Numbered from the stretch's first letter, positions 28,756 to 36,846 are shown. The stretch is DNA of 64,000 nt from Mycobacterium sp. E2733 (GCF_001667585.1 NZ_LZJZ01000020.1:1-64000), one strand, 5' to 3'. The notes: a model not told the origin generated them from the sequence alone. Made by a program: numbers and translations.

Positions 28756-29646
28756 ATGGCAGGCGAGACCGGTGTGATCGTCACGCTGGACGGCACGATT
28801 CATCCGCCGGACGCGCCCCTGCTGCACGCCGACGACTTGGCGGCGGTTCGCGGCGACGGCATCTTCGAGACGCTGTTGGTCCGCGACGGCAGGCCCTGTC
28901 TGGTCGAGTCCCATCTGCAGCGGCTGACCCAATCGGCGAGGCTGATGGATCTGCCCGAGCCGGACCTGCCGAGCTGGCGCGGTGCGATCGACCTGGCCAC
29001 CCGGCAGTGGGTCGCGGACACCGCCGATGAGGGCGCGATGCGCCTCATCTACAGCCGCGGCCGGGAGGGCGGGACTTCGCCGACCGCCTATGTGATGGTC
29101 ACCGCCGTCCCCGAACGAGTGACGGCCGTTCGGCGCGAGGGGCTGGCCGCGGTGACGTTGGACCGCGGACTGCCCTCGGCCGGCGCCGACGCGATGCCGT
29201 GGCTGCTGGCCGGCGCCAAAACGCTGTCCTACGCGGTCAACATGGCCGCTTTGCGCCATGCCGCCCGGCATGGCGCCGGTGACGTGATCTTCGTCAGTTC
29301 GGACGGCTACATCCTGGAAGGACCGCGCTCGACGGTGGTGATCGCCGCCGATGACGAGACGGGGGCGGGCGGGAACCTGTGCCTGCTGACACCGCCGCCG
29401 TGGTATCCGATTTTGCGTGGCACCACGCAGCAAGCGCTCTTCGAGGTGGCGCGGGCCAAGGGATACGACTGCGACTATCGAGCGTTGCGGCTTGCCGATC
29501 TCCATGCAGCACAAGGGATCTGGCTGGTCTCGAGTATGACGTTGGCCGCGCGCGTGCACACGCTCGACGGTCGGCCACTGCCCCGGTCGCCGTTGGCCGC
29601 CGAATTCGCCGCACTGGTCGACTCGGCGATCGTCAGCGATCGCTAG
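28756..29646 (+). CDS. pabC: Class IV aminotransferase/aminodeoxychorismate lyase (Rv0812-like)
   Basis: A 296-residue PLP fold-type IV enzyme. AGAKTLSYA contains the Schiff-base Lys, GDGIFETLLV is the family start region and VSSDGYILEGPRS the phosphate-binding region. Family members are either aminodeoxychorismate lyases making 4-aminobenzoate for folate or D-amino-acid/branched-chain aminotransferases. The M. tuberculosis orthologue has been discussed as both, so the symbol is provisional. Its neighbour YgfZ binds folate, which favours the lyase role. Confidence 0.85.
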   Translation: MAGETGVIVTLDGTIHPPDAPLLHADDLAAVRGDGIFETLLVRDGRPCLVESHLQRLTQSARLMDLPEPDLPSWRGAIDLATRQWVADTADEGAMRLIYSRGREGGTSPTAYVMVTAVPERVTAVRREGLAAVTLDRGLPSAGADAMPWLLAGAKTLSYAVNMAALRHAARHGAGDVIFVSSDGYILEGPRSTVVIAADDETGAGGNLCLLTPPPWYPILRGTTQQALFEVARAKGYDCDYRALRLADLHAAQGIWLVSSMTLAARVHTLDGRPLPRSPLAAEFAALVDSAIVSDR

Positions 29647-29700
29647 GCGCTGAATTGTGTTGTCGGCTTGCGGAATCGCGGGTACGGTCGGCCGTACACA

Positions 29701-29745
29701 GGGAAGGAGGTGGTCCGGAAAATTGATAGCTTCATGGACATGTGA
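29701..29745 (+). other. Extended Shine-Dalgarno and minimal ORF
   Basis: GGGAAGGAGGTGGTCC at 29701-29716 matches the complement of the 16S 3' end almost throughout. It is followed 17 bases later by ATG GAC ATG TGA, a three-codon ORF whose stop overlaps a GTG (29742) opening another frame. No protein is recognised. Such an arrangement resembles leader peptides, but no gene follows on this strand. Confidence 0.35.
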
Positions 29746-29822
29746 GGTGGCTGCGCGCTAGCTGCAGTGGCTTTCGAAGAGCTGGCGATATACGCGCGCT
29801 GGCGAATTCCCCGCAGTCACCC

Positions 29823-29870
29823 GGCCCCCGAGCTTCCGGTCTGTCCAACCAGGAGCCTTGCTCGGGGGCC
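29823..29870. terminator. Perfect 11-bp stem with 26-base loop between convergent genes
   Basis: GGCCCCCGAGC (29823-29833) pairs with GCTCGGGGGCC (29860-29870). It lies between the converging aminotransferase and TIR genes, so a bidirectional terminator is possible. There is no T-run and the loop is long, so a structured RNA is the alternative. Confidence 0.45.
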
Positions 29871-29888
29871 GCTCCATGTCTGGAGCGG

Positions 29889-31400
29889 TTACTGGCTCAC
29901 CTTCGCAGCTATCTGCCCCGCGAGTTTGCCCGCCTGACCGTTCTCGGCGTCGGGGCCGCACAGCAACAAGTCGACGACCACACGGGACACCGCATGCAGC
30001 GCGTGGTGGCAGATCCGGGTGCCGTCTGCCTGCGTCCGCTCCTGGAAGATTTTCGGCACGGTTCCCGTGACATCACCGAACTTCCATTCGCTGGACTTGC
30101 CGTTGAAGGTCAACGTGATCGATTGCCCCGCGCATGCCTTCCACCTGTCCGTGGACGCCTGCACGAATGCCGTCGCCTTCTGCGGCGACGAAAACTGCAC
30201 GACCGCTTCATAGATGCGGTGCAGCTGGCTCTCGCCAGGGCTATGCACGGCTTGGGCGCTGAGCCCGGTGTAACCGTCCGCCCCCTGGTAGGCCGATTCT
30301 TCGATGGGTTCGAACACGCCTTTGCAATCCGGGTTGGACAGCGTCGGCCTGAAGTTGCGCAGCTGCTCGGCCTTGTCGGACACCACCAGGTTCGGGTCGC
30401 CGACGACGGCGCCGACATCGGCGGGGCCGAGCAGATAGGAGTCCAGCTTCGAGGCGTTCCCGGCCGCCGGGACACCGGGGGCAGCCGAACTCGGGGTTCC
30501 GCCCGCTTGGGGGGAGGGCTTGGTCTTGCCGCCCTGCGTGGTGAATACGACGACGATCGCGATCACCGCGATCACCGCCGCGGCGGCGCCGCCGATGATG
30601 AGCAGCCGCTTGTTGGACCCACCCGCCTCGGTGGGTGTGGCGGCCCTGGGGGACGGACCGCCGGCCGGCACCGCGTCGGGCTGTGCTGCGGCCGCCGCCG
30701 GTGCCTGCGACTTGCTCTCGTTCACCGCCGCCGACGAACTGTCCTTGGCCTCGATCTCGGCCAGCACGTTGTCGATCTCGGTGCGGGTGCGGTAGGTGAC
30801 GTCGTGGCGCAGACGCAGCATGCGCAACAGTTGTCCGATGTCGCCGCGGGCGCTGGGATCGTCGCCATCCTCGTCGAGTCCCTGCCTGAGTTCGATCAAA
30901 AGCTGGGTCTGCGCCTGCGGGCTGAGCTCTTTTTCGGCGAGGGTGTCGCCCAACCGGGTGATGTACCCGAACGGCACCGGCGGCTCGTCGGGCAGCGGGT
31001 CCGGCAGGGGCACCGGCTTGCTTTGCAGCGCGTGTACCGCGGTCACGAGTTGAATGCCGGCGTCGACGGTCGGTTCTCGGTAGTCGATGATCTGCAACGC
31101 GGCAAGGGGATTCACGCGCATGCTGTCGACGTCACCGATCCGCACGGGAAGGATCGGCCGGTTCAGCGCCCTCGCGTAACGCAACTCGGCCTGGCTGGGT
31201 TTGGACTGCAACCAGTTGTTGGACAGCGCAACGACGAACACGTCACACGAGCGGACCTGCTCGAGGATCTTGTTCCACCACGATTCGCCGCCGCCGAGCT
31301 CTTGGTCGAACCAAACCTGTTGTTGCGCGCGCCGAAGCGCGCCAGTCAGGGCGTCGACCGCCGCCCTGTCTTGGCTCGAGTAGCTGATGAACAGGGGCAT
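29889..31400 (-). CDS. TIR domain-transmembrane-PknH-type extracellular sensor protein
   Basis: 503 residues. Residues 1-125 form a TIR domain: FISYSSQDRAAVDAL starts it, and Glu72 in SKPSQAELRYA aligns with the catalytic Glu of NADase TIRs. Residues 140-215 form a helical linker, followed by an Ala/Pro-rich stretch. One membrane helix lies at about 265-288 (LLIIGGAAAAVIAVIAIVVV). The outer part (320-503) matches the PknH C-terminal sensor domain, with four cysteines (NPDC, KACAG, RICHH, LLLCG) suited to two disulfides. The likely logic is that an envelope signal activates a cytoplasmic NAD-cleaving domain. ATG 31400 follows AGGAGA. It lies downstream of the RyR gene. NADase activity is inferred. 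Confidence 0.92.
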   Translation of the reverse strand: MPLFISYSSQDRAAVDALTGALRRAQQQVWFDQELGGGESWWNKILEQVRSCDVFVVALSNNWLQSKPSQAELRYARALNRPILPVRIGDVDSMRVNPLAALQIIDYREPTVDAGIQLVTAVHALQSKPVPLPDPLPDEPPVPFGYITRLGDTLAEKELSPQAQTQLLIELRQGLDEDGDDPSARGDIGQLLRMLRLRHDVTYRTRTEIDNVLAEIEAKDSSSAAVNESKSQAPAAAAAQPDAVPAGGPSPRAATPTEAGGSNKRLLIIGGAAAAVIAVIAIVVVFTTQGGKTKPSPQAGGTPSSAAPGVPAAGNASKLDSYLLGPADVGAVVGDPNLVVSDKAEQLRNFRPTLSNPDCKGVFEPIEESAYQGADGYTGLSAQAVHSPGESQLHRIYEAVVQFSSPQKATAFVQASTDRWKACAGQSITLTFNGKSSEWKFGDVTGTVPKIFQERTQADGTRICHHALHAVSRVVVDLLLCGPDAENGQAGKLAGQIAAKVSQ

Positions 31401-31440
31401 CACGGTCTCCTACGGGGAGGCGTAGCAAACGAACGGCGGA

Positions 31441-31473
31441 ATCGGCGCATGCGGCTATTGGGCATGCGCCGAT
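31441..31473. terminator. 12-bp perfect hairpin between the RyR and TIR genes
   Basis: ATCGGCGCATGC (31441-31452) and GCATGCGCCGAT (31462-31473) with a nine-base loop. It sits 40 bases before the TIR start and 68 bases after the RyR stop on the minus strand. It could terminate or attenuate RyR transcription before the TIR gene, or be an operator. No T-run follows. Confidence 0.55.
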
Positions 31474-31541
31474 ACCGTATCAGTGTCGGGCGGTGTCAGA
31501 CGGCGCAAATTCATCGCCGTTCGGCCCGTGACGGCTGAAAC

Positions 31542-33917
31542 TCAACCTGGGGTGCCGTCAACCGCCGAAGCGTCCTCGGGAGGGTGGAATTCGGCGTAGC
31601 GACGCGCGAATTCGGGACCGGGAACCGGCCACTGCTCGCCGGTGGATCCCAGGACGACCCAGTCGCCCTCCGCTGCGGTTGTCGGCCCTTCCAAGGTGTT
31701 TACCGTCTCGCCCGGGTAGGCCGGACGGGCCTGGACCCGTCCTCTTCGCTGCCAGCGCCCGTCGCCGGCCGCCTCGTAGGAATCGCGGAAGATGTCGTCG
31801 CGAACCGACCACACCCTGCCGTCTTCCTGGATTGCCCAGTCGCCGGCGTCGGCCTGCATGGTGTGCCCCGAATCCGAGGTCCATGTCCACGGGGCGCTTC
31901 GTTGTTCGGCGGCCACCGTGCCCACCCGGGTGAAGGACCGCCAGAGCGGGCGCGACCGGAAGCCAAGCTGGCGCAGGCTCCACAACGTGGCGGCCAGGCT
32001 GCGCACCGCGGCATCGAGTAATTCCGAATCGGCCTCGACCGCCGACCAGTCGACCAGCTTGTTGTGGATCTTGCGTGAATCGTCGCGCAAGGAACCGAAT
32101 TTCCACCCGTTGCGACGGTAGTAGCGGCACCAATCCTCGTGCTCGGCGCGGGCCATGCTCATCGCCGAATACTGGTCGAAGCCCATCAGGGCCAGCTGTT
32201 CCAAGGGGGGCAGATTCGCCATCTCGTTGCCGGACAGCTGGGCGGGCGGGCTGCCCCAGGTATTCCAGGTGTGCCCCGCGATCTGTTCCACCATCCACAG
32301 CGCGTTGCGCACCTGCCGCCGGTTGGACCCGCGGTAGAACTCGTTGAGCTTGGCCCACGGCAACGCGGCCGGAGATCGTGGCGCCCCCGCGTCGATCGTC
32401 GAGACGTACCGCTCGTGGATCAACCTGGCCGCGCGCTCCCAGGCGTCCCGCACCTGGCCGTCCTGGGTGTCCAGCACCAGGGAGTAGGACTGCAATCGGC
32501 CGACGACCTGAATCGAGTCGTCACTGATGCTGGTGTTGAGGTCCGAGGCGTAGATGGGCATGTCGGGGAAGCGGGCTGCCAGCCTCGCGGCGGTCATCGC
32601 GGCATGGGAGTCGACGAAGATCACGGCGCTCGTTGCAGGGTCGACGTCACCGACCAGCTTCAGCATGGTCGGCACCGTCGGCGCCTCGGCCGTGGCTTCG
32701 ATGGTCGGCCCCTCCGAGGCGAATCCGGCCTCCTGCCGGTAGAACTCGTGATCCGCCAGGTACTCCGGGGCGTCCGTGTCGACCAGCGTGAGCGCGGGCA
32801 ACGGCACCGCGCCCGGCGGGGTGTAGAAGTCGCGTTCCAGGGTGCGTTGGGTCAGGTCGGCGCATAGCGCCAGGGTCAATTGTGAAGTGCCGCAGACGAA
32901 TACCCGCTTCATCCGTCCGGTTGCGATGATGCCGTCGAGCAGCCTGCCCGCGGTCACCTCATACTTGCCGACCACATCGGCCGCCCACCGAGTGTCCGAC
33001 CCGCCGAGCTGCTGGGCGCGCCAGGCCTGGGCCAGCCACGGGTCGTCCATCCGCACGATCAGCGGCAACCGCCGCTTGTGGGCGACCTCGTCAAGCCGAC
33101 GTCCGATCTGGTCCAGCCACATCAGGTTGATGGCCGGGTCGGGAGCCATGAGGTAGAGGCGGGACAGGTGGCGCCACAGCCGCAGCGATACCAGGGTGGA
33201 CGGGTTGTTGAAGTCCACCAACACCACCCGGGCGCCCTGCCTGCGTGCCCGCTGTACGCGGTCGTCGCTGGCGCCGGTGATGACGACCAGCGTGCCGCGC
33301 CGGTCCAGGGTGCGCGCGACCGCGCTGATGATCGACTGGGTGTCGCCGTCGATGCCGACGATGGCGGTGACGGAATCAGCCAGGTTGGCCCGCAGCCGGT
33401 CCACCTGGGCGCGGAAAACCCCCACGGCGACGCCGCCCAGCCCGGTGAAGATCGCCGACAGTGCCGCGATGCGGGCCAGCTCCAGGCCGACCGGCGTCGG
33501 GCTCGGACAGGTTCGCCCGCTCACCGAGAAGTCACCGGTGCCGCCCTTGACCAGACTGGCCGTCGCCATCAGCGGCGTGAAGAAGGCCGGATGGTTGGCG
33601 TCGTGGCATCCCCAGTACGAGCTGAGGCCGAGGATCGCGCTCATGCCGACGAGGACGGCGATCACGGTGAACGAAACACCCACCACCCGGTGGCTGTGGT
33701 CGGAGCGGAAGGTCAGCACGCACGCCGCGATCAGCACGGCCACCACGATTGCGAGCGTGGCCATCGACCCGGGCCGACCGAACCATGCGAGGTTCGGTGG
33801 CAGCGAGTCGATGATCCAAGGCCACAGGTCCAGCACCGCCAGATAGACGATCAGCAGCAGACCGACTGCGGATACGCCCCAGCGCAAGGTGGGCGAGGGT
33901 GCGCTCGTGGGACGCAT
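31542..33917 (-). CDS. RyR domain protein with channel-like membrane region and TrkA-type Rossmann domains
   Basis: 791 residues. Four membrane helices are predicted (about 13-36, 52-70, 78-98, 147-168), with an outer loop containing GGTGDF at 125-130, a possible degenerate pore loop. A TrkA/RCK-like NAD-binding fold follows (VTAIVGIDGDTQS at 183-195), then a second Rossmann-like segment (RVFVCGTSQLTLAL near 338). An RyR domain lies at about 570-630 (ARAEHEDWCRYYRRNGWKFG, then KIHNKLVDW). Two C-terminal repeats start AGDWAIQEDG (691) and EGDWVVLGSTG (750). RyR domains have been proposed to bind NAD-derived or other nucleotides, so this may be a ligand-gated membrane effector partnered with the TIR protein. 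Start ATG follows AAGGGAGA. Ion conduction is inference. Confidence 0.85.
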   Translation of the reverse strand: MRPTSAPSPTLRWGVSAVGLLLIVYLAVLDLWPWIIDSLPPNLAWFGRPGSMATLAIVVAVLIAACVLTFRSDHSHRVVGVSFTVIAVLVGMSAILGLSSYWGCHDANHPAFFTPLMATASLVKGGTGDFSVSGRTCPSPTPVGLELARIAALSAIFTGLGGVAVGVFRAQVDRLRANLADSVTAIVGIDGDTQSIISAVARTLDRRGTLVVITGASDDRVQRARRQGARVVLVDFNNPSTLVSLRLWRHLSRLYLMAPDPAINLMWLDQIGRRLDEVAHKRRLPLIVRMDDPWLAQAWRAQQLGGSDTRWAADVVGKYEVTAGRLLDGIIATGRMKRVFVCGTSQLTLALCADLTQRTLERDFYTPPGAVPLPALTLVDTDAPEYLADHEFYRQEAGFASEGPTIEATAEAPTVPTMLKLVGDVDPATSAVIFVDSHAAMTAARLAARFPDMPIYASDLNTSISDDSIQVVGRLQSYSLVLDTQDGQVRDAWERAARLIHERYVSTIDAGAPRSPAALPWAKLNEFYRGSNRRQVRNALWMVEQIAGHTWNTWGSPPAQLSGNEMANLPPLEQLALMGFDQYSAMSMARAEHEDWCRYYRRNGWKFGSLRDDSRKIHNKLVDWSAVEADSELLDAAVRSLAATLWSLRQLGFRSRPLWRSFTRVGTVAAEQRSAPWTWTSDSGHTMQADAGDWAIQEDGRVWSVRDDIFRDSYEAAGDGRWQRRGRVQARPAYPGETVNTLEGPTTAAEGDWVVLGSTGEQWPVPGPEFARRYAEFHPPEDASAVDGTPG

Positions 33918-34046
33918 CCGCCGATCTCCCTTCGCGTGGTATCGGCTGCTCGGACGTCGAACAGTACACGCAAAAGACCGGCTGGAAGCAATGATTGTGG
34001 GCCGGTGCGCACCGCCGAGTTGCCCAGGCGGACAACAGGTCGGCGG

Positions 34047-34775
34047 CTATCCGGCGTACCGCGAGAGCCGTGCCGAAAGGTGGGGAACGAGGCCGGCGTC
34101 GGCGTCCACCCGTTCCTCGACGTAGGCCAGGTCGCCTTCGACGATCCCGTAGAGCCGTTTGGCGCCACCGACCAGCACGCCCGACCGGGAGCGGGCCAGC
34201 GCGTCGGTCACCAACTCCCACGACGACTGGGTACGGGGTCGTCCGTAGAACAGTTCCACGTAGCCGGCCGAGTGGGCCAACAGCAACTCGATGGCCTGCG
34301 ATTCGGTGGGGTCATCGGGATCGCTGACAAAGCGCCAGAAGCCCGTCTCGCGCAACCCGTGTTCCTGGAAGTCGCCCGTGTCGCTGATCCGCCACGAGCG
34401 GGATTCCCAATTCAGGTAATCACCGCCGTCGTGCGACACCACGATCTGCTGGCCGAACCGGTAATCGCCGTCGTGCCCGCGGCCCTCCCCTTCTCCGCGC
34501 CACACACCAACGAGCGGCAGCAGCGCCAGCAGCGCGTCATTCAGGTTGGCGCCTTCCCGCAAGTTGGCGGTGTCGGCGGGAAACGGCAGATCGTCGAAGG
34601 CGGGAATGTTGCGGCCGGCGGTCAGCTTGGCGCGCTCAGCGGCGGCGGCCACCGCGCGATCACCGGAGCTCGGAGCACCCAGAGGTTCGTCAGAAGTCGT
34701 GCGCCACTCTCCCCCGCAAGCGGGAGGGACCCCCACCCCATCGCTGCGCTCTGGATCGTCGCTGGCGCGAGTCAC
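34047..34775 (-). CDS. Nitrobindin/FABP-like beta-barrel protein (Rv0813c)
   Basis: About 242 residues with the ten-stranded THAP4/nitrobindin-like fold ([13 protein letters not shown] near the start of the domain, LFYGRP and [19 protein letters not shown] later). The M. tuberculosis protein was described as lipocalin/FABP-like; related nitrobindins bind heme and nitric oxide derivatives. The N-terminus carries about 20 extra residues ([15 protein letters not shown]) encoded by a dispersed hairpin repeat. The GTG at 34775 overlaps the stop of the small membrane protein in GTGA. Confidence 0.88.
   Translation of the reverse strand: MTRASDDPERSDGVGVPPACGGEWRTTSDEPLGAPSSGDRAVAAAAERAKLTAGRNIPAFDDLPFPADTANLREGANLNDALLALLPLVGVWRGEGEGRGHDGDYRFGQQIVVSHDGGDYLNWESRSWRISDTGDFQEHGLRETGFWRFVSDPDDPTESQAIELLLAHSAGYVELFYGRPRTQSSWELVTDALARSRSGVLVGGAKRLYGIVEGDLAYVEERVDADAGLVPHLSARLSRYAG
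34706..34741 (-). repeat. Dispersed GC hairpin cassette inside the Rv0813c-like gene
   Basis: Read on the minus strand, GTGGGGGTCCCTCCCGCTT followed by GCGGGGGAGAG is almost the same as the hairpin segment in the tandem array at 16862-16890. It is translated in frame near the N-terminus. Confidence 0.6.
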
Positions 34776-34870
34776 GATTCGTCGGTGATGAGCCGGTACA
34801 GCGTGTACAGCGCGAACCATGAGATCACCACGACGGCCACGACCAGCATGATCTCGAAGAAGAGCACCAC
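34772..34870 (-). CDS. Small single-pass membrane protein, 32 residues
   Basis: Begins [15 protein letters not shown] and ends YRLITDES: one hydrophobic helix then a short charged tail. The reading frame starts at the double GTG (34865-34870) and its TGA overlaps the GTG of the nitrobindin gene (sequence GTGA), good evidence of translation. The minus-strand neighbour upstream is sseC2, 50 bases away, so it belongs to the sulfur operon. Function unknown. Confidence 0.65.
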   Translation of the reverse strand: MVLFFEIMLVVAVVVISWFALYTLYRLITDES

Positions 34871-34920
34871 GGGGACAAGTCTATTCGCCGCGCGGCATCC
34901 CGGTCAGGGCAGCCGGGGTC

Positions 34921-35223
34921 TCAAGCGATCTTGACGTCCACCTCGTGGACGCCCGCGCCCGAGGGGGTCACCACGGCGTTCCCGTTGCCGGCGGCCGACA
35001 ACGCACGCAGCGTCCAGGATCCCGGCGCCGCGAAGAACCGGAAGTCGCCCGTCGCCGACGCGACGACCTCGGCGGTGAACTCGTCCGACGAGTCGAGCAA
35101 GCGGACAAACGCGCCACCCACCGCCTGGCCGTCGCTGTCCACGACCCGGCCGGTGATCACCGTTTCCTTCTCCAAGTCGACGCTGGCGGGCAACGTCACT
35201 CCTTGTTTCGGGGCAGAGCACAT
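34921..35223 (-). CDS. sseC2: SseC2, DUF1416 protein
   Basis: A 100-residue beta-rich protein (VITGRVVDSDGQAVGGAFVRLLD) always found after cysA2-type rhodanese genes in mycobacteria. It is thought to serve in sulfur or thiosulfate handling, mechanism unknown. The ATG lies one base after the cysA2 stop (TGATATG). Confidence 0.92.
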   Translation of the reverse strand: MCSAPKQGVTLPASVDLEKETVITGRVVDSDGQAVGGAFVRLLDSSDEFTAEVVASATGDFRFFAAPGSWTLRALSAAGNGNAVVTPSGAGVHEVDVKIA

Positions 35224-35224
35224 A

Positions 35225-36058
35225 TCAGCTTCCCAACTCAATCGGGGCACCCACCAGGGAGCCGTATTCCGTCCAACTTCCGTCGTAGTTCTTGACGCTT
35301 TTGTGGCCGAGTAATTCCCGGAGCACGAACCAGGTATGCGACGAGCGCTCCCCGATGCGGCAGTACGCGATCGTTTCCTTGGTGCCGTCCAGTCCGGCAT
35401 CGGCGTACAGCTTGGCCAGTTCCTCGTCGGATTTGAAGGTGCCATCCTCGTTGGCGGCCTTGCTCCACGGCACGTTGATCGCCCCGGGAATGTGGCCGGG
35501 CCGCTGGCTCTGCTCCTGCGGCAGATGCGCGGGCGCCAGGATCTTGCCGGAAAACTCGTCGGGCGAGCGCACGTCGACCAGGTTCTTGGCGTTGATGGCC
35601 GCGATGACCTCGTCGCGGAACGCCCGGATGCTGGTGTCCGGCGCGGCGGCGGTGTACGAGGTGGCCGGCCGGCTGACCGCGTCGCTGGACAGCGCGCGAC
35701 CGTCGAGTTCCCACTTCTTGCGGCCGCCGTCGAGCAGCTTGACCTTGTCGTGGCCGTACAGCTTGAAGTACCAGTAGGCGTAGGCGGCGAACCAGTTGTT
35801 GTTGCCGCCGTAAAGGATCACGGTGTCGTCATTGGAGACGCCACGTTCGCTGAGCAGCTTCGAGAATTGCTGCGCGTCGACGAAGTCCCGCTTGACCGGG
35901 TCTTGCAGATCGGAACGCCAGTCCAGCCTGATCGCGCCCGGGATGTGGCCGGTGTCGTATGAGCTGGTGTCCTCGTCGACTTCGACGAAGACGACGCCGG
36001 CTGCGTCGAGATTGCTCTCGGCCCAGTCCGCGGAGACCAGGACGTCGGAGCGTGCCAT
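35225..36058 (-). CDS. cysA2: Thiosulfate sulfurtransferase (rhodanese)
   Basis: A 277-residue protein with two rhodanese domains. The C-terminal one is active, with the catalytic Cys in AYCRIGERSSHTW. The N-terminal one contains GHIPGAIRLDW. It transfers sulfane sulfur from thiosulfate to a thiol acceptor. It lies between the DUF4395 gene and sseC2 in an operon headed by a cysteine-rich leader ORF. Confidence 0.95.
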   Translation of the reverse strand: MARSDVLVSADWAESNLDAAGVVFVEVDEDTSSYDTGHIPGAIRLDWRSDLQDPVKRDFVDAQQFSKLLSERGVSNDDTVILYGGNNNWFAAYAYWYFKLYGHDKVKLLDGGRKKWELDGRALSSDAVSRPATSYTAAAPDTSIRAFRDEVIAAINAKNLVDVRSPDEFSGKILAPAHLPQEQSQRPGHIPGAINVPWSKAANEDGTFKSDEELAKLYADAGLDGTKETIAYCRIGERSSHTWFVLRELLGHKSVKNYDGSWTEYGSLVGAPIELGS

Positions 36059-36093
36059 GCGGGTGATCCTTTCGATCGCTTTCTATGAACAGG

Positions 36094-36567
36094 TCATGTG
36101 GTGCGCGCGGCGCTTCGGAAACGCCCGACCAGTGGGTAGAGCTGGCAACCCAGGCAGATGCCGAAGGCGGCATTGAGAAAGGCGGCGACGAGCGCCCCGG
36201 CGGCGGCGATGACGCCGATCAAGAAGGCGCCCGCGGTGAACGCGACGACACCCGCGAGCGCGAAGATCAGGCCGACGAGTTGGGCGAACTTCAGCGGTGC
36301 GACCGGCTCGCGTTCAGTCACGGGGCCGAGCCGGGGCGCCACGACGAGGGCGAATATCCGCCCGTAAGGATGCTTGCGCGGGCCACCGACGGCGCCGATG
36401 GCGAAGATGATGCCCTGCACCCCCAGAATGACCGCCGCCGCCAGCGGGCTGGCGGCGGACACGATGAGCGTGATGACGAGGACTGCGGTGGTAACCCACG
36501 CGGCAAAGCGAGGGCCGCGCACGTCGACGGTGTCTGGCTGGGTGGTGGTGGTGTTGCTGATCGGCAC
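36094..36567 (-). CDS. DUF4395 integral membrane protein
   Basis: A 157-residue membrane protein with about four helices and the family features FNAAFGICLGCQLY-like C-terminus (AAFGICLGCQLYPL) and PRKHPYGRIF. DUF4395 proteins are linked to thiosulfate/sulfur-transfer operons, and the conserved Cys pair in GICLGC suggests sulfur or thiol transport. GTG 36567 follows AGGAG. It replaces the thioredoxin gene thiX found at this place in M. tuberculosis. Confidence 0.88.
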   Translation of the reverse strand: MPISNTTTTQPDTVDVRGPRFAAWVTTAVLVITLIVSAASPLAAAVILGVQGIIFAIGAVGGPRKHPYGRIFALVVAPRLGPVTEREPVAPLKFAQLVGLIFALAGVVAFTAGAFLIGVIAAAGALVAAFLNAAFGICLGCQLYPLVGRFRSAARTT

Positions 36568-36673
36568 GGTACTACTCCTGGATTCGCCTGTTGCTGAGGG
36601 AACGAACGACGGGAGACGAGCCACGGTAACGTTCCGGGACTGCTCCGAGTGCGACGCGAAAGTGCGCGGCGAC

Positions 36674-36763
36674 TCAGCAGCTACAGCGACAGCAACAGCC
36701 CGCGGTGCGGCACAGATCGACTGTGCGGCGTTGGGTGAGCAGGGGCTCAATGCGGGCTAGCAC
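36674..36763 (-). CDS. Poly-cysteine leader peptide (cysteine-responsive attenuator uORF)
   Basis: A 29-residue ORF starting at GTG and ending AGCCCRCSC-stop, with six cysteines in all (one at position 18, the rest among the last seven residues). It lies 106 bases upstream of the DUF4395 gene that heads the cysA2-sseC2 operon. Leader peptides of this kind control the same operon in M. smegmatis: when cysteinyl-tRNA is low the ribosome stalls on the Cys codons and the downstream genes are translated. The start has no Shine-Dalgarno. Confidence 0.85.
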   Translation of the reverse strand: MLARIEPLLTQRRTVDLCRTAGCCCRCSC

Positions 36764-36770
36764 GTCGGCA

Positions 36771-36776
36771 AGCTTA
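36771..36776 (-). promoter_or_regulatory. -10 element TAAGCT of the sulfur operon
   Basis: On the minus strand TAAGCT, then seven bases, then the GTG of the poly-Cys uORF. The spacing fits a leaderless transcript starting at the uORF. Confidence 0.55.
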
Positions 36777-36846
36777 CCGAATGACTGACAGTGATCAAAT
36801 CAGCGGCGGTTGCCGCCTGGACCGCAACCCGTCGGCGACGACGGGG

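Noticed and set aside
29742..31538. Long plus-strand ORF opposite the TIR gene
   Set aside because: It is the antisense shadow of a protein with clear TIR and PknH-type domains; its own product has no recognisable domain.
29889..33917. Classical Thoeris system
   Set aside because: There is no ThsA-like SLOG/NADase or SIR2 effector; the TIR protein is membrane-bound with an outer sensor domain.
33078..34934. 618-codon plus-strand ORF
   Set aside because: Antisense shadow of the RyR and nitrobindin-like genes.
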